From: Deltaproteobacteria bacterium | Lineage (GTDB): Bacteria > Myxococcota_A > UBA9160 > UBA6930 | Direction: 5' to 3' | Assembly: GCA_029261795.1 (NCBI GenBank) | Contig: JAJDAP010000073.1 | Coordinates: 1 to 52,336 of the forward strand | DNA length: 52,336 nt | In this document: positions 32,820 to 41,601 of the stretch, piece after piece | How positions within the stretch are numbered: position 1 is the first letter of the stretch | Layout: each line of letters starts with the position of its first letter | Translations under genes and position numbers: made by a program | Notes under the pieces: model-generated | Told to the model about the DNA's origin: nothing | Database searches by the model: none | The model's input: only the letters and a program-made list of their open reading frames with translations

Positions 32820-32850
32820 CGGGGTGGCGGGATCGCGCCCCGCCACCCCG
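32820..32850. terminator. Perfect 12-bp hairpin between convergent genes
   Basis: CGGGGTGGCGGG (32820-32831) pairs perfectly with CCCGCCACCCCG (32839-32850) across a 7-nt loop. It lies in the 113-nt gap between the convergent genes ending at 32751 and 32865, where a two-way terminator is expected. No clear T-run follows on either side. Confidence 0.6.
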
Positions 32851-32864
32851 AGGCGTTCGAGTCA

Positions 32865-33239
32865 CTAGCCGGCGAGGTAAAGGAACTCCTCCTGCACGAT
32901 CTTTCCGCCCTCGACGGTGTAGATGCCGACTTCGGACATTTGCGTCCGCTCGCTGCTGGGCTTGTGCGTTACGTCCAGTTCGAACAGCACCACGAACTGA
33001 TCCTCGCGGTGTCCGCAGAACGGCCCGGTTGCGGACGAGGCGTGGACCTCGTGGTTGTCGTACCACCAGACGCTCTTGCCGCGCACCGCGTCGAAGCCTT
33101 CCATGCGCTGGGGAAGGGCGTCACTACCCGCACCCTCGATGCTCACGATTCCCTTGCCGTAGAGCTTGTCCACGGCATCGAGGCCCTGGCCCGCGTTGCT
33201 GAGCTTCACCAGTTCCTGACCGATCTCCAGATTCGTCAT
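32865..33239 (-). CDS. SnoaL-like protein
   Basis: A 124-residue NTF2-fold protein, MTNLEIGQELVKLSNAGQGL, then VDKLYGKGIVSIEGAG and VGIYTVEGGKIVQEEFLYL at the end, matching small SnoaL-like proteins of about 125 residues. The ATG at 33239 has AAAGGAA 10 nt upstream. It is divergent from, and starts on top of, the reading frame of the WYL protein. Function unknown. Confidence 0.83.
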   Translation of the reverse strand: MTNLEIGQELVKLSNAGQGLDAVDKLYGKGIVSIEGAGSDALPQRMEGFDAVRGKSVWWYDNHEVHASSATGPFCGHREDQFVVLFELDVTHKPSSERTQMSEVGIYTVEGGKIVQEEFLYLAG

Positions 33240-33868
33240 TGCGTCGTTCCTTTCGTTGCCCTGCCACGATCGGGCGCGGGCGTGGGTTCCATGGCGACTC
33301 CAGACTAGATCCAAATAGGTCACGCTTCGCGCCGCTCCCGCCGCTCTATCTCGAGGAAAGCGAGGCGGTTGGCCTGTGGCTCTCGGTACAACTCGCGCGT
33401 CACGCGGCGCGCATCCCCTATTCGGGGGGAAGCCAGACCGGATTGAACAAGGTCCTGGCGGCGCTTCCCGAGGCGCGGCGCCGCAACCTCCGGCGCCTGG
33501 CCCAGCGGATCTTCGTCGGCGAGCAGGCCTCGGCGAGCGTGCGTGCCTCGATGGGCGAGACCGTGCCCGCCCTGCTCGACATCTTCGAGCGCTGCTTCAG
33601 CGACGAGGTCTGCCTGGGTTTCGACTACCGGGATCGGCGAGGCAACCGGACCCGCCGTCGGATCGAGCCCCACGGAATCTACGTGGACATGCCGGTCTGG
33701 TACATCCTGGCGGTCGATCTCGACAAGGATGCGGCCCGCATGTTCCGGATGGACCGCATTTCGAACCCGCGGGCCCTGTGCCGACACTTCTTGCCATCCA
33801 ACCAGGTTCTCCAGACGTTCCTGGAAGAGCTGCCATTCTGGTCCGGAGAAGCACGGCCACTCGCGTGA
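33239..33868 (+). CDS. WYL-domain protein lacking its N-terminal HTH (probably truncated)
   Basis: The frame is open from an ATG at 33239, but protein-like sequence begins near 33326 (PLPPLYLEESEAVGLWLSV), which corresponds to the linker region of YafY-type WYL regulators. The WYL domain follows: LGFDYRDRRGNRTRRRIEPH, then WYILAVDLDKDAARMFRMDR, ligand-sensing in this family. The winged helix that should precede it (about 80 residues) has no room, because the SnoaL gene starts divergently at 33239. No convincing start codon lies close to the conserved part. It may be a remnant, or a stand-alone sensor domain. Confidence 0.65.
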   Translation: MRRSFRCPATIGRGRGFHGDSRLDPNRSRFAPLPPLYLEESEAVGLWLSVQLARHAARIPYSGGSQTGLNKVLAALPEARRRNLRRLAQRIFVGEQASASVRASMGETVPALLDIFERCFSDEVCLGFDYRDRRGNRTRRRIEPHGIYVDMPVWYILAVDLDKDAARMFRMDRISNPRALCRHFLPSNQVLQTFLEELPFWSGEARPLA

Positions 33869-33884
33869 TATCCTCCGCGTCCCC

Positions 33885-34430
33885 ATGCCCCACGTCACCC
33901 GCTACAACGTGATGCCGATCCCGGCCGTGGCCGAACACGAGGAATCGTTCGAGGCCGGCCCGGTGCGTGTCGGTGTCGAGTACCGCCTGCTCACGGACGC
34001 CATCGCGGCGGCGACGGAGCTGGAAGGCGCCGAAGGCGAGACCCGCGGCCAGACGACCGAACTCGACGACCGCGGCGTCGCGCTTCATGTCTACGCCGAG
34101 CAGGACGGCGAGGAACGCGAATTCTTGCGCTTCGATTGCTTCCTCGAAGACCCGCACTACCACTATGTGTCCTGGCGCGACAAGGCGAACGAGATGATCC
34201 ACCTCGACCCGGTCGCCGATGGGGATCCGCTGGCATGGGCACTGGATCGGATCCGCACGCGGCTGCCGCAGATGCTGACGCGAGCCGGTGCAGCCGACGT
34301 GGCCGCGCGGGTGGATCTCGCTGCCGTGGAGGAAGCGTTGCCGCGAATCACCCAGGCGGCCTTTCGAGCGCGCTACGACCACGCGGACGACGACGTGATC
34401 TTGTCCGGTGCGTTGGGTGGTGGCGCGTGA
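33885..34430 (+). CDS. Conserved protein of unknown function
   Basis: A 181-residue soluble protein I do not recognise. It starts MPHVTRYNVMPIPAVAEHEE and contains FLRFDCFLEDPHYHYVSW, an aromatic-His motif, then a helical C-terminal half ending in DDDVILSGALGG. Its stop codon overlaps the GTG start of the amidohydrolase (GTGA), so the two are translated together. A small partner or assembly role for the amidohydrolase is inference. Confidence 0.72.
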   Translation: MPHVTRYNVMPIPAVAEHEESFEAGPVRVGVEYRLLTDAIAAATELEGAEGETRGQTTELDDRGVALHVYAEQDGEEREFLRFDCFLEDPHYHYVSWRDKANEMIHLDPVADGDPLAWALDRIRTRLPQMLTRAGAADVAARVDLAAVEEALPRITQAAFRARYDHADDDVILSGALGGGA

Positions 34431-35911
34431 GCGCTGGAACACGCGCCGCGCGCATCCGCTCGGACCTCGGCCACCCGGTCATCGATGCCGACGGACATAT
34501 CATCGAGACCGCCCCGGTCTTCCTGCCTTTCTTCGAAGACTTCGTGCGCGATATCGCGGGCGGCGACATGGCGAAGCGCTTCCGCGAAAAAGGCGGCATG
34601 GATTTCGACGAGATGGTGCTGCGCCCGTGGAGCAACCTCTCGTGGGAAGATCGCCGCAACAGCTGGGCTACGCGTCCCTCGTGGTGGTCGCTGCCCGCGG
34701 CCAACTCCGTCGATCGCGCCACGTCCCACCTGCCGGGCCTGATGCATCGGCGCCTCGACGATCTCGGCATCGATTTCGCCGTGCTCTACGGCAGCCGTAC
34801 GTTGACAACAACGGCGATCAAGGACGACGAAGTCCGGCAGGTGGCTTGTCGGGCGCTGAACGCATTCAACGCGGAGGTCTACGCTCCCTACGCCGATCGG
34901 ATGACGCCGGCGGCGCACATCCCGATGAACACGCCGGGAGAGGCACTGGCGGAACTCGAGCACGCTGTCGGCGAGCTGGGCTTGAAGGCGATCATGATCA
35001 ACGGCCTGGTGCATCGGCCGATCGGTGAGAGCGAAGGCGAGGCGCAAGATCCGCGGCTTCCGAATTGGGGCTCGGGAAGCGGCGAGCGCATCGATTGTCT
35101 GGGTCTCGACAGCGCCTACGACTACGACCCGTTCTGGCAGCGCTGCCTCGAATTGCGCGTGGTACCGGCGTCGCACACGCCGGGCATGGGTTGGGGCAGC
35201 CGCCGCTCGGTTTCGAACTACATGTCGAACCATCTGGGATCGTTCGCGGCGAGCATGGAAGCGCAGTGTCGCTCGCTCTTCATGGGCGGCGTCACCCACC
35301 GCTTTCCGGAACTGGCGTTCGGGCTGCTCGAGGGCGGTGTCTCCTGGGCCTGTCAGTTGTACGCGGACATCGTCTCGCACTGGGAGAAGCGCAACCGCGA
35401 GACGATCCATCATCTGGATCCGGCGCGAATCGACACCGACGAGATGCTGCGCCTCTTCGCCGAGTACGCCGATGCCCACTTCCACGCCGATGTTCCCGGC
35501 CTCGAAGAGGCCTTCACGAAGCTCGAGCCCGAGCCTCCGTTCACCGACGAGTGGGAGCCCTGTGGAATCGAGACGAAGCAGGATGTGCATGACCGCTTCG
35601 TGCCGAGCTTCTACTTCGGATGCGAGGCCGATGACCCGGGTGTGGCCTGGGCGTTCAATACGAAGGCGAACCCGCTCGGCGCGAAGCTCAACGCGATGTT
35701 CAGCTCCGACATGGGCCACTGGGACGTGCCCGACATGACCGGAATCCTGGCAGAGGCTTTCGAGCTGGTGGAGAAGGAACTGCTGACCAGCGATGACTTC
35801 AGCGAGTTCGTCTACGGCAACCCGGTCCGCTTCTATACCCGGTTGAATCCCGACTTCTTCAAGGGAACCCGGGTCGAGTCGGACGTCGACGCGCTGCTGG
35901 AGCGTGGTTAG
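34427..35911 (+). CDS. Metal-dependent amidohydrolase (amidohydrolase 2 family)
   Basis: A 494-residue TIM-barrel hydrolase. HPVIDADGHIIETAPVFLPF carries the first metal-binding Asp-x-x-Gly-His; the middle has VVPASHTPGMGWGSRRSVSN; the late metal site is in FSSDMGHWDVPDM. It is larger than the 15490 homologue (394 residues). The GTG start overlaps the upstream gene by 4 nt. The SDR at 35912 starts on the base after its stop, so they are co-expressed. Such long members occur repeatedly next to LLM oxidoreductases and SDRs in uncultured soil and marine bacteria; the substrate is unknown. Confidence 0.87.
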   Translation: MSAGTRAARIRSDLGHPVIDADGHIIETAPVFLPFFEDFVRDIAGGDMAKRFREKGGMDFDEMVLRPWSNLSWEDRRNSWATRPSWWSLPAANSVDRATSHLPGLMHRRLDDLGIDFAVLYGSRTLTTTAIKDDEVRQVACRALNAFNAEVYAPYADRMTPAAHIPMNTPGEALAELEHAVGELGLKAIMINGLVHRPIGESEGEAQDPRLPNWGSGSGERIDCLGLDSAYDYDPFWQRCLELRVVPASHTPGMGWGSRRSVSNYMSNHLGSFAASMEAQCRSLFMGGVTHRFPELAFGLLEGGVSWACQLYADIVSHWEKRNRETIHHLDPARIDTDEMLRLFAEYADAHFHADVPGLEEAFTKLEPEPPFTDEWEPCGIETKQDVHDRFVPSFYFGCEADDPGVAWAFNTKANPLGAKLNAMFSSDMGHWDVPDMTGILAEAFELVEKELLTSDDFSEFVYGNPVRFYTRLNPDFFKGTRVESDVDALLERG

Positions 35912-36748
35912 TTGGGCGCACTCTCGGGCCAGGTCGCCATCGTTACCGGTGCGAGCCGCGGTATCGGAAAGGGCTGCGCCGTGGAACTCGGCGCTGCCGG
36001 AGCCACCGTCTACCTGACCGGCCGCACGGTGCAGGAGGGCAGCCATCTGCTGCCGGGCACGATCGGGGCGACCGCCGCCGAGGTCAGCGCGGCCGGGGGC
36101 GAAGGCATCGCGGTCGCTTGCGACCACGCCGACGACCAACAAGTCTCCGAGCTCTTCGGCCGGGTCGCGAAGGAACGCGGTCGTCTCGATGTGCTGGTGA
36201 ACAACGCCTTCCTGATGCCCAAGGAGCTGACCGGCGGCAAGCCCTTCTTCGAGAATCCGCTTTCCAACTGGGACGACATGATCGGGATCGGCACGCGCTC
36301 GGCCTACGTCGCGAGCTGGCACGCGGCTCACGCCATGGTGCCCCAGGGGCGAGGCTTGATCGCGAACATCTCCAGTAGCGGCGCCAGGGAATATGCCTGG
36401 CATGTGGTCTATGGCGTGGGGAAGTGCGCCCTCGACCGGATCACTGCGGATACCGCCCACGAACTCGCCCCCCATCGGGTTTCCGTGGTCTCGCTCTGGC
36501 CCGGTCTGGTGCTCACTGAGCGCACCCGGGGAGCCGCAGCGTCCATGCCGGATCTGGACTTCGACGGCGCCGAATCGCAACGCTTCACCGGGCGCGCCGT
36601 CGTCGCGTTGGCTTCGGATGCGGGGCGGATGCGCTTCAGTGGCCAGGCAGTGGCCTCGCGGACGTTGGCCGACGAGTACGGCTTCACCGACGTCGACGGT
36701 TCCCTGCCCGATGGACCCTTGCACGACCGACCCGACAGCGCCTCCTGA
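35912..36748 (+). CDS. SDR family oxidoreductase (DHRS1-like)
   Basis: A 278-residue SDR starting at TTG 35912, immediately after the amidohydrolase stop. VAIVTGASRGIGKGCAVELG binds the cofactor; NNAF, the SSSGAREYAW segment and the YGVGK Tyr-Lys motif give the catalytic set. The long insert GRTVQEGSHLLPGTIGATAA is characteristic of DHRS1-like SDRs. The gene forms an operon with the preceding amidohydrolase and with the penicillin acylase after 26 nt. Confidence 0.88.
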   Translation: MGALSGQVAIVTGASRGIGKGCAVELGAAGATVYLTGRTVQEGSHLLPGTIGATAAEVSAAGGEGIAVACDHADDQQVSELFGRVAKERGRLDVLVNNAFLMPKELTGGKPFFENPLSNWDDMIGIGTRSAYVASWHAAHAMVPQGRGLIANISSSGAREYAWHVVYGVGKCALDRITADTAHELAPHRVSVVSLWPGLVLTERTRGAAASMPDLDFDGAESQRFTGRAVVALASDAGRMRFSGQAVASRTLADEYGFTDVDGSLPDGPLHDRPDSAS

Positions 36749-36774
36749 CCCGCAGCCCACCAGCGAGAGTACCA

Positions 36775-38901
36775 TTGAATCGAATCCTATTGTTATGTCT
36801 CCTCGTGGCCAGCTTCGGCTGCGCCAGCCTTCCGCCCGAAGAGCCGATTCGCCTCGAGCCCTGGCTCGACGCCGCCGCGAAGCGCGACGTGCGAATCCTG
36901 CGCGACGAATTCGGTGTGCCGCACATCTATGGCAAGACCGATGCCGACGTCTCGTTCGGGCTCGCCTATGCGCACTCCGAGGACGACTTCGAGACGATCC
37001 AGAAGGTCCTGCTCCAGACCCGGGGGCGACTGGCTGCGGTAGACGGAGCCGAAGCTGCACCGTTCGACTATCTGGTGCACGTGCTCGGTTTCTGGCAAGA
37101 CGTCGAGGCGCGCTACGAGAGCGACATCCCCGTAGCGGTCCGTGCCATCGCGGAGGCCTACGCCGAGGGGCTCAATCTCTATGCGGCGGAGAATCCGCGC
37201 GACGTGCTGCCCGGTTGGTATCCGGCCCGAGGCCAGGACCTCGTGGCCGGCTTCATGTTTCGCACACCGTTCTTCTACGGAATGCAACGCACCCTGATCG
37301 AGCTGCTGGCAGAAGAGCGTCAGCAGGAGATCTCTGCGGCGCCCGGAGATCAGGCGATTCGGCCGTTTCCCGCGCCGCCGGTCCAGATGGGCTCCAACGC
37401 CGTTGCGGTGGCGCCCTCGCGCTCTGCGGATGGCGCCACGCGTCTGTTGGTGAATTCGCACCAGCCCTACACCGGCGCCGTCGCCTGGTACGAAGCGCGG
37501 CTCAAGAGTGAAGAGGGCTGGGACATGATCGGCGGGGTCTTCCCGGGCTCACCGCTCATCCTGCACGGCACCGGGCGTACGCTGGGTTGGGCCAATACGG
37601 TCAACCTGCCCGATCTCGCCGACGTCTACGTGCTCGAAATCCACCCGGACGATCCGGATCTCTACCGCTACGACGGGGAGTGGCTGCGTCTCGAGCGCAC
37701 GGAGGTCACGCTCCCGGTGCGTCTCTTCGGTCCGTTCCGGATCGGCGTCGAACGGGAGATCCTGCGCTCGGTTCATGGTCCGGTCCTGCGCACGTCGCAC
37801 GGGACCTACGCGCTTCGTTATGTGGGGATGGGCGAGATCCGCCAGCTCGAGGAGTACTACCGACTCAATCGCGCCACGAACTACGAGGAGTGGCGGGCCG
37901 CGCTCGAGATGCAGGCGCTTCCCTCGATCAATTACGTCTACGCCGATCGGGAGGGGCGCATCGCCTACTTCTACAACGTGAAGTCGCCGATCCGTGCGGC
38001 GGGCTGGGACTGGCAGAAGTATCTCCCCGGCGATCGCTCCGATCTGGTATGGGACGAATTCCATCCCCTGGAAGAAGTGCCCCAGGTCGTGGATCCAGCG
38101 AGTGGCTTCGTTGTAAACGCGAACCATTCGCCCTTTCGTGCGACTGTCGGCGACGAGAACCCGAGAGAAGACGACTACCCGAATTGGGGCATCGAGACCG
38201 GAATGACGAACCGCGGCTTGCGTCTGCTGGAGCAGTTCGGGGCCGACGAATCGATCACGGCCGCGGAGTTTCACGCTTACAAGTACGACAAACGCTATTC
38301 GGTCGAGAGTGAAGCCCAGCGCATCACGGCGGAAGTGCTCGCCCTCGATTTCGGCGACGACGCGGCTCTCGTCGCCGCCCAGGCCCATCTGGCCAGCTGG
38401 GAATTCGGTCTGGAGATCGACGACCGGGCTGCCGCCCTCGGCGTGATCACGGCGACGGACGTGGTCGTGGCGCAGCTCAGCGGAAACGAACCGCCTAGCG
38501 TGGAAGCGGCTTTCCGGTCCGCGGTCGAACGCCTCGAGCGGCATCACGGCAGCTTCGACGTGCCATGGGGAGAGGTGAATCGCTTCCAACGCGGCGATCT
38601 GGATCTCCCGATCGCCGGCGGCCCCGATGTGCTGCGAGCCGTCGAATCCTTCGTGCTCCGTCCCGATGGCCGCTACGTGAGCAATTCCGGCGATTGCTAC
38701 ATCCTGTTCACTGAGTGGGCCGCGGATGGCACGCAAACAGTCGAAACCATCCACCAGTTCGGCACCGCCACGCTCGACGAAGACTCACCGCACTACGCCG
38801 ATCAGGTGCCGCTCTTCCTGGCCCAGAAAACCCGCCGTGCACGCCTGGAACTCGAAGAACTCCTCCCCCACGTCACCCGCGAAACCCGCCCAGGCCGCTA
38901 G
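36775..38901 (+). CDS. Penicillin acylase family lipoprotein (acyl-homoserine lactone acylase-like)
   Basis: A 708-residue N-terminal-nucleophile hydrolase starting at TTG 36775. Residues 1-16 form a lipoprotein signal (CLLVASFGC). The alpha chain carries DVRILRDEFGVPHIYG; the autocatalytic cleavage and nucleophile are at Ser207 (MGSNAVAV), where a free Ser would be exposed as the beta-chain N-terminus. NSHQPYTG and the LGWANTVN oxyanion region follow. Members cleave amide bonds in beta-lactams, acyl-homoserine lactones or lipopeptides. The stop at 38901 is immediately followed by the large palindrome. Substrate cannot be told from sequence. Confidence 0.88.
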   Translation: MNRILLLCLLVASFGCASLPPEEPIRLEPWLDAAAKRDVRILRDEFGVPHIYGKTDADVSFGLAYAHSEDDFETIQKVLLQTRGRLAAVDGAEAAPFDYLVHVLGFWQDVEARYESDIPVAVRAIAEAYAEGLNLYAAENPRDVLPGWYPARGQDLVAGFMFRTPFFYGMQRTLIELLAEERQQEISAAPGDQAIRPFPAPPVQMGSNAVAVAPSRSADGATRLLVNSHQPYTGAVAWYEARLKSEEGWDMIGGVFPGSPLILHGTGRTLGWANTVNLPDLADVYVLEIHPDDPDLYRYDGEWLRLERTEVTLPVRLFGPFRIGVEREILRSVHGPVLRTSHGTYALRYVGMGEIRQLEEYYRLNRATNYEEWRAALEMQALPSINYVYADREGRIAYFYNVKSPIRAAGWDWQKYLPGDRSDLVWDEFHPLEEVPQVVDPASGFVVNANHSPFRATVGDENPREDDYPNWGIETGMTNRGLRLLEQFGADESITAAEFHAYKYDKRYSVESEAQRITAEVLALDFGDDAALVAAQAHLASWEFGLEIDDRAAALGVITATDVVVAQLSGNEPPSVEAAFRSAVERLERHHGSFDVPWGEVNRFQRGDLDLPIAGGPDVLRAVESFVLRPDGRYVSNSGDCYILFTEWAADGTQTVETIHQFGTATLDEDSPHYADQVPLFLAQKTRRARLELEELLPHVTRETRPGR

Positions 38902-38984
38902 GAGCGGGGACGGACTCCTCAAGTTTCAAGATTGCAAGTTTTCCAAACTTGCAATCTTGAAACTTGAGGAGTCCGTCCCCGCTC
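38902..38984. repeat. Perfect 40-bp inverted repeat (REP/REPIN-like) between convergent genes
   Basis: The arm 38902-38941 (begins GAGCGGGGACGGACTCCTCA) is the exact reverse complement of 38945-38984, separated only by TCC. It starts on the base after the acylase stop and its last base is the second base of the MscS stop anticodon (38983-38985), so it exactly fills the gap between two convergent genes. The outer 20 bp recurs at 4244-4263, so it is a dispersed element, not merely a terminator. A REP-associated transposase gene lies at the right edge of the window. As RNA from either strand it would form a very stable hairpin and could end or protect both transcripts. Confidence 0.92.
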
Positions 38985-40044
38985 AGTCGAGTTCGGGGTT
39001 GGTTTCGAGTTCGTCGATTTCATGCTCGACGCGTGTGAGGTCGGCGCGGAGTCGGGCGAGTTCTCGGACGGCGTCTACGCTGTTACCGTTCTCCTCGCTG
39101 GCGGGTGCCTGGCGGGCGATCGCCTGCTCGAGTTCGCGGTGCTCGGTCTTGAGCGCGCGGAGCCGCTCGGCGGCATCTGCCTTGTCGAAGGCGAGTGTTT
39201 CCGAGCCTTTCACTTCGTTGGGGCTGGCGCTCCTACGCGCGCGCGGCGCCGGGACGACCTGGGTTTCCGGCGCGAACTGGCGTTGGTTCATGAAGGTCGG
39301 CGAAACGATCTCGATCCCGGCCTGGTGCAGGCGATCGAGAACGTTGACGCGCAACACGGAGCGCGTGGTGATCAGCTGCTTCGGGTTGGGCAAGAAGCCC
39401 GCCACCCGGTAACCGACGGAGAAGTTGCCCAACTCGAGGACGTGCACAAAGGGGTCCTCGAGGCCACTACTGCGGGCCGCCGCCGAGAGCAGCGGTTCGA
39501 CCACGGCATGGTCCACGTCGTAGCCGAGCGAGAGATCGGCGGAGATGATTGTGCCCGAGCCCCGCACCACCCGCACCGGATTCGAGATCACGAAAACGTT
39601 CGGCAGCGTCACGAGGTCGCGGTCCTCGGTCTGGATCTCGGTGTGGAGTAGCCCCTGTTCGGTGACGCGGCCAAAGTGGCTTTCGACGCGGATGAAGTCG
39701 CCAGTACGGAACGAACCCACCACGCGCAACATCAGTCCGGCCATGACGTTGGCGACGAGCGTGGTCGACGCCAGACCGACGAGGGCCGAGAGCCCGAGGC
39801 CGATCAAGCCGGGCAGGTTCTGACGCCAGGCGTCGCTCAGTGGCAGGGCGTAGATGACGCTGACCAGGGCGAACAGGCCGAGACCGACCATGGCCATCTG
39901 TTGCGGAAGCCTGGTGCGGGCCCGCTGCGCGCCGCTGCGACCGAGCAGCAACCACCAGGCGACGAACAGGGCGAATGTCCAGAGGAGTGCGACGATGGCC
40001 GCCGGGGCGAGTTCGCGTAGGGCCTCGTTAGGCAGCTCGCTCAC
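38983..40044 (-). CDS. MscS-family mechanosensitive ion channel
   Basis: A 353-residue small-conductance mechanosensitive channel. Three membrane segments are seen: IVALLWTFALFVAWWLLLG, MAMVGLGLFALVSVIYALP and the pore-lining GLSALVGLASTTLVANVMAG. The beta domain (FIRVESHFGRVTEQGLLHTE) and a C-terminal coiled-coil-like tail (ERLRALKTEHRELEQAIA) follow. It starts with GTG at 40044, overlapping the stop of the NTF2-like gene (GTGA). It is the last gene of the fumarase operon. Channels of this type release osmolytes at hypo-osmotic shock. Confidence 0.9.
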   Translation of the reverse strand: MSELPNEALRELAPAAIVALLWTFALFVAWWLLLGRSGAQRARTRLPQQMAMVGLGLFALVSVIYALPLSDAWRQNLPGLIGLGLSALVGLASTTLVANVMAGLMLRVVGSFRTGDFIRVESHFGRVTEQGLLHTEIQTEDRDLVTLPNVFVISNPVRVVRGSGTIISADLSLGYDVDHAVVEPLLSAAARSSGLEDPFVHVLELGNFSVGYRVAGFLPNPKQLITTRSVLRVNVLDRLHQAGIEIVSPTFMNQRQFAPETQVVPAPRARRSASPNEVKGSETLAFDKADAAERLRALKTEHRELEQAIARQAPASEENGNSVDAVRELARLRADLTRVEHEIDELETNPELD

Positions 40045-40493
40045 GGTGCGAAACTCGAACGACCGGCCACGGCCCAGCGGCCCTGGCGCAACGCGACGAT
40101 GTAGAGTGAATCGAACTCTGCGCTCACGCTGCCGTCTTCGCGGTAGCGAGCGAAGCGTACGGCCACGTGCACTTTCTCGGGTCCTGACTGGATCACGCGC
40201 CGGGAAAGCCAGGCGCTGTGATGCCAGTCGAACTGTGCCGAGAACTGTTCGAAATCGAAACTCTCGCGCATGGCTTCCGCCGACGGATCGAGACGCGTGA
40301 CGCCACTGGCGACTCGTAGGTGCGGAAAGTGGAGCGTGTCCGTCCAGGCGACTTCGTCTCGCGCGTTGAAGGCGGTCATGAACGCATCGAGCACCTGCAT
40401 GGCGTGCTGTTCTGGCGTCGACTCCTTGGCGACGCTCGGCCCGCAGAGCAACAAACTGGCGAGCAGCGCCAGTCCGGTGAGGATGGTTCTCAT
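40041..40493 (-). CDS. Exported NTF2-like protein
   Basis: A 150-residue protein with an N-terminal signal peptide (MRTILTGLALLASLLLCG, cleavage near PSVAKE) and an NTF2/SnoaL-like body: AMQVLDAFMTAFNARDEVAW and YIVALRQGRWAVAGRSSFAP. It overlaps both neighbours by 4 nt (GNAT upstream, MscS downstream). The unusual export of a SnoaL-like fold suggests a periplasmic binding role; function unknown. Confidence 0.8.
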   Translation of the reverse strand: MRTILTGLALLASLLLCGPSVAKESTPEQHAMQVLDAFMTAFNARDEVAWTDTLHFPHLRVASGVTRLDPSAEAMRESFDFEQFSAQFDWHHSAWLSRRVIQSGPEKVHVAVRFARYREDGSVSAEFDSLYIVALRQGRWAVAGRSSFAP

Positions 40494-41110
40494 TCATTCG
40501 CTCCTTCGCGGCAAGCGCGGAACAGGACATGGAGGCCGAGGCCCTCGACGCTGGTCTCACCGACGACTTCGAAGCCGTGACGACGATAGAAGCCCAGGTT
40601 GTTCGGATTGCCGGTTTCGAGCACGACCCCGGAAGAGGCCGGGGCCGCCTCGGCGTCGGCGATGACACGATCGAGCAACCGGCTGCCGACCTGCTCGCCC
40701 TGGTTCGCTTGCCGAACCGCGATGAGCGCGACGCAGTGTGCGGGCGCCTCGGGCATCTTCGCATCCGTCGCCTCGTTGCAGCGGGCGAAACGTTCGACGG
40801 CGCGCTCGCCGCAGACCTCGCGCATCGCGGGAAGCAGTGCGGGTTCATCGGGGATCTGCGGGCTCGGCCCCATGACGTAGGCCACACCCACGACCCGCTC
40901 GCCCGCGTAGGCCGCCAACACCGGGAAGCCGAGCGTCGTATGCCAGTGATGCCCGGCTTCGCAATAGCCGCGCACCCGGTCCGGGTAGCCGGGCTCCTCC
41001 GATAGGAAGCACCAGGCCATCCAGGGGTCACTCGGGAACGCGTCCATCAGCACATCGATCGAGGCGCAGCGATCCGCTGGATCGAGAGCGCGAACCTGGA
41101 GCTCGAGCAT
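40490..41110 (-). CDS. GNAT family N-acetyltransferase
   Basis: A 206-residue GNAT protein. HCVALIAVRQANQGEQVGSR contains motif A, although the pyrophosphate loop is Q-x-x-G-x-x-x-G-S-like rather than the textbook form; LETGNPNNLGFYRRHGFEVV is the C-terminal motif B. The neighbours are PaaI thioesterase and the NTF2-like protein in one operon. The acceptor is not predictable. Confidence 0.85.
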   Translation of the reverse strand: MLELQVRALDPADRCASIDVLMDAFPSDPWMAWCFLSEEPGYPDRVRGYCEAGHHWHTTLGFPVLAAYAGERVVGVAYVMGPSPQIPDEPALLPAMREVCGERAVERFARCNEATDAKMPEAPAHCVALIAVRQANQGEQVGSRLLDRVIADAEAAPASSGVVLETGNPNNLGFYRRHGFEVVGETSVEGLGLHVLFRACREGANE

Positions 41111-41128
41111 GGGCGGAGTCTAACAGCG

Positions 41129-41563
41129 CTAGCCGGCGGAAACGTGGACCCAGCGCGCCTCGGCCGTGGTGCAGACGTTGCCATCGGCGTCGCGAAGCTC
41201 CCCGGTCACGAAGTGGCTTCGGCCATCGGCGCGTTCGTATTGGGCGCGGAGGACGACCTCGGCCAGCGTCGGGGCCGGGCGCTTGTAGCGCAGGGCGAAC
41301 GAGGCGGTCACGACATCCGCGCCGGTATTCCCGAGCGCCGAGGAGACAGCCATGCCCAGGATCTCGTCGAGCAGTGTCGCCTGGATGCCGCCGTGGATCA
41401 CGCCGTCGGGCCCGCGAAAATGGTCGGGAACGGCATAGCGGGACTCGACCAGCCCGGGCTCGAGTTCGCGGAACTTCATCCGCAGGCCAAGTTCGTTTTC
41501 GGCGCCGCAACCGAAGCAGGTGTTGTATTCGGAGCCGCGGGCGATGTCTTGAGGGGAGGGCAT
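41129..41563 (-). CDS. PaaI-type thioesterase (hotdog fold)
   Basis: A 144-residue hotdog protein. CFGCGAENELGLRMKF is the cysteine-containing start seen in many PaaI-like proteins; GPDGVIHGGIQATLLDEILG holds the catalytic-loop His-Gly-Gly and the following helix. It would hydrolyse an acyl-CoA or aromatic-CoA thioester. It lies 38 nt downstream of the fumarase gene and 18 nt upstream of the GNAT gene, on the same strand. Confidence 0.88.
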   Translation of the reverse strand: MPSPQDIARGSEYNTCFGCGAENELGLRMKFRELEPGLVESRYAVPDHFRGPDGVIHGGIQATLLDEILGMAVSSALGNTGADVVTASFALRYKRPAPTLAEVVLRAQYERADGRSHFVTGELRDADGNVCTTAEARWVHVSAG

Positions 41564-41601
41564 TGGGGGCCTTCATTCGATGTCGATTCGGTTGCGGTGG
41601 C

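Noticed and set aside
32755..32820. Short minus-strand reading with MGMTAGYVQAGMPGGE between convergent genes
   Set aside because: It has no ribosome binding site and no support beyond a protein-like 16 residues; it overlaps the start of the terminator hairpin region.
34373..37060. Very long antisense frame (895 codons) opposite the amidohydrolase, SDR and acylase start
   Set aside because: It is a high-GC shadow of three well-supported plus-strand genes; its sequence is Arg/His/Pro-rich and shows no domain. The same applies to the long minus-strand frame over 15433-17052, the one over 28251-28833 and that over 9470-10849.
38902..38984. Interpretation as an ordinary intrinsic terminator only
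   Set aside because: The arms are far longer than needed, lack a T-run and the outer 20 nt recurs at 4244-4263, which points to a dispersed repeat.
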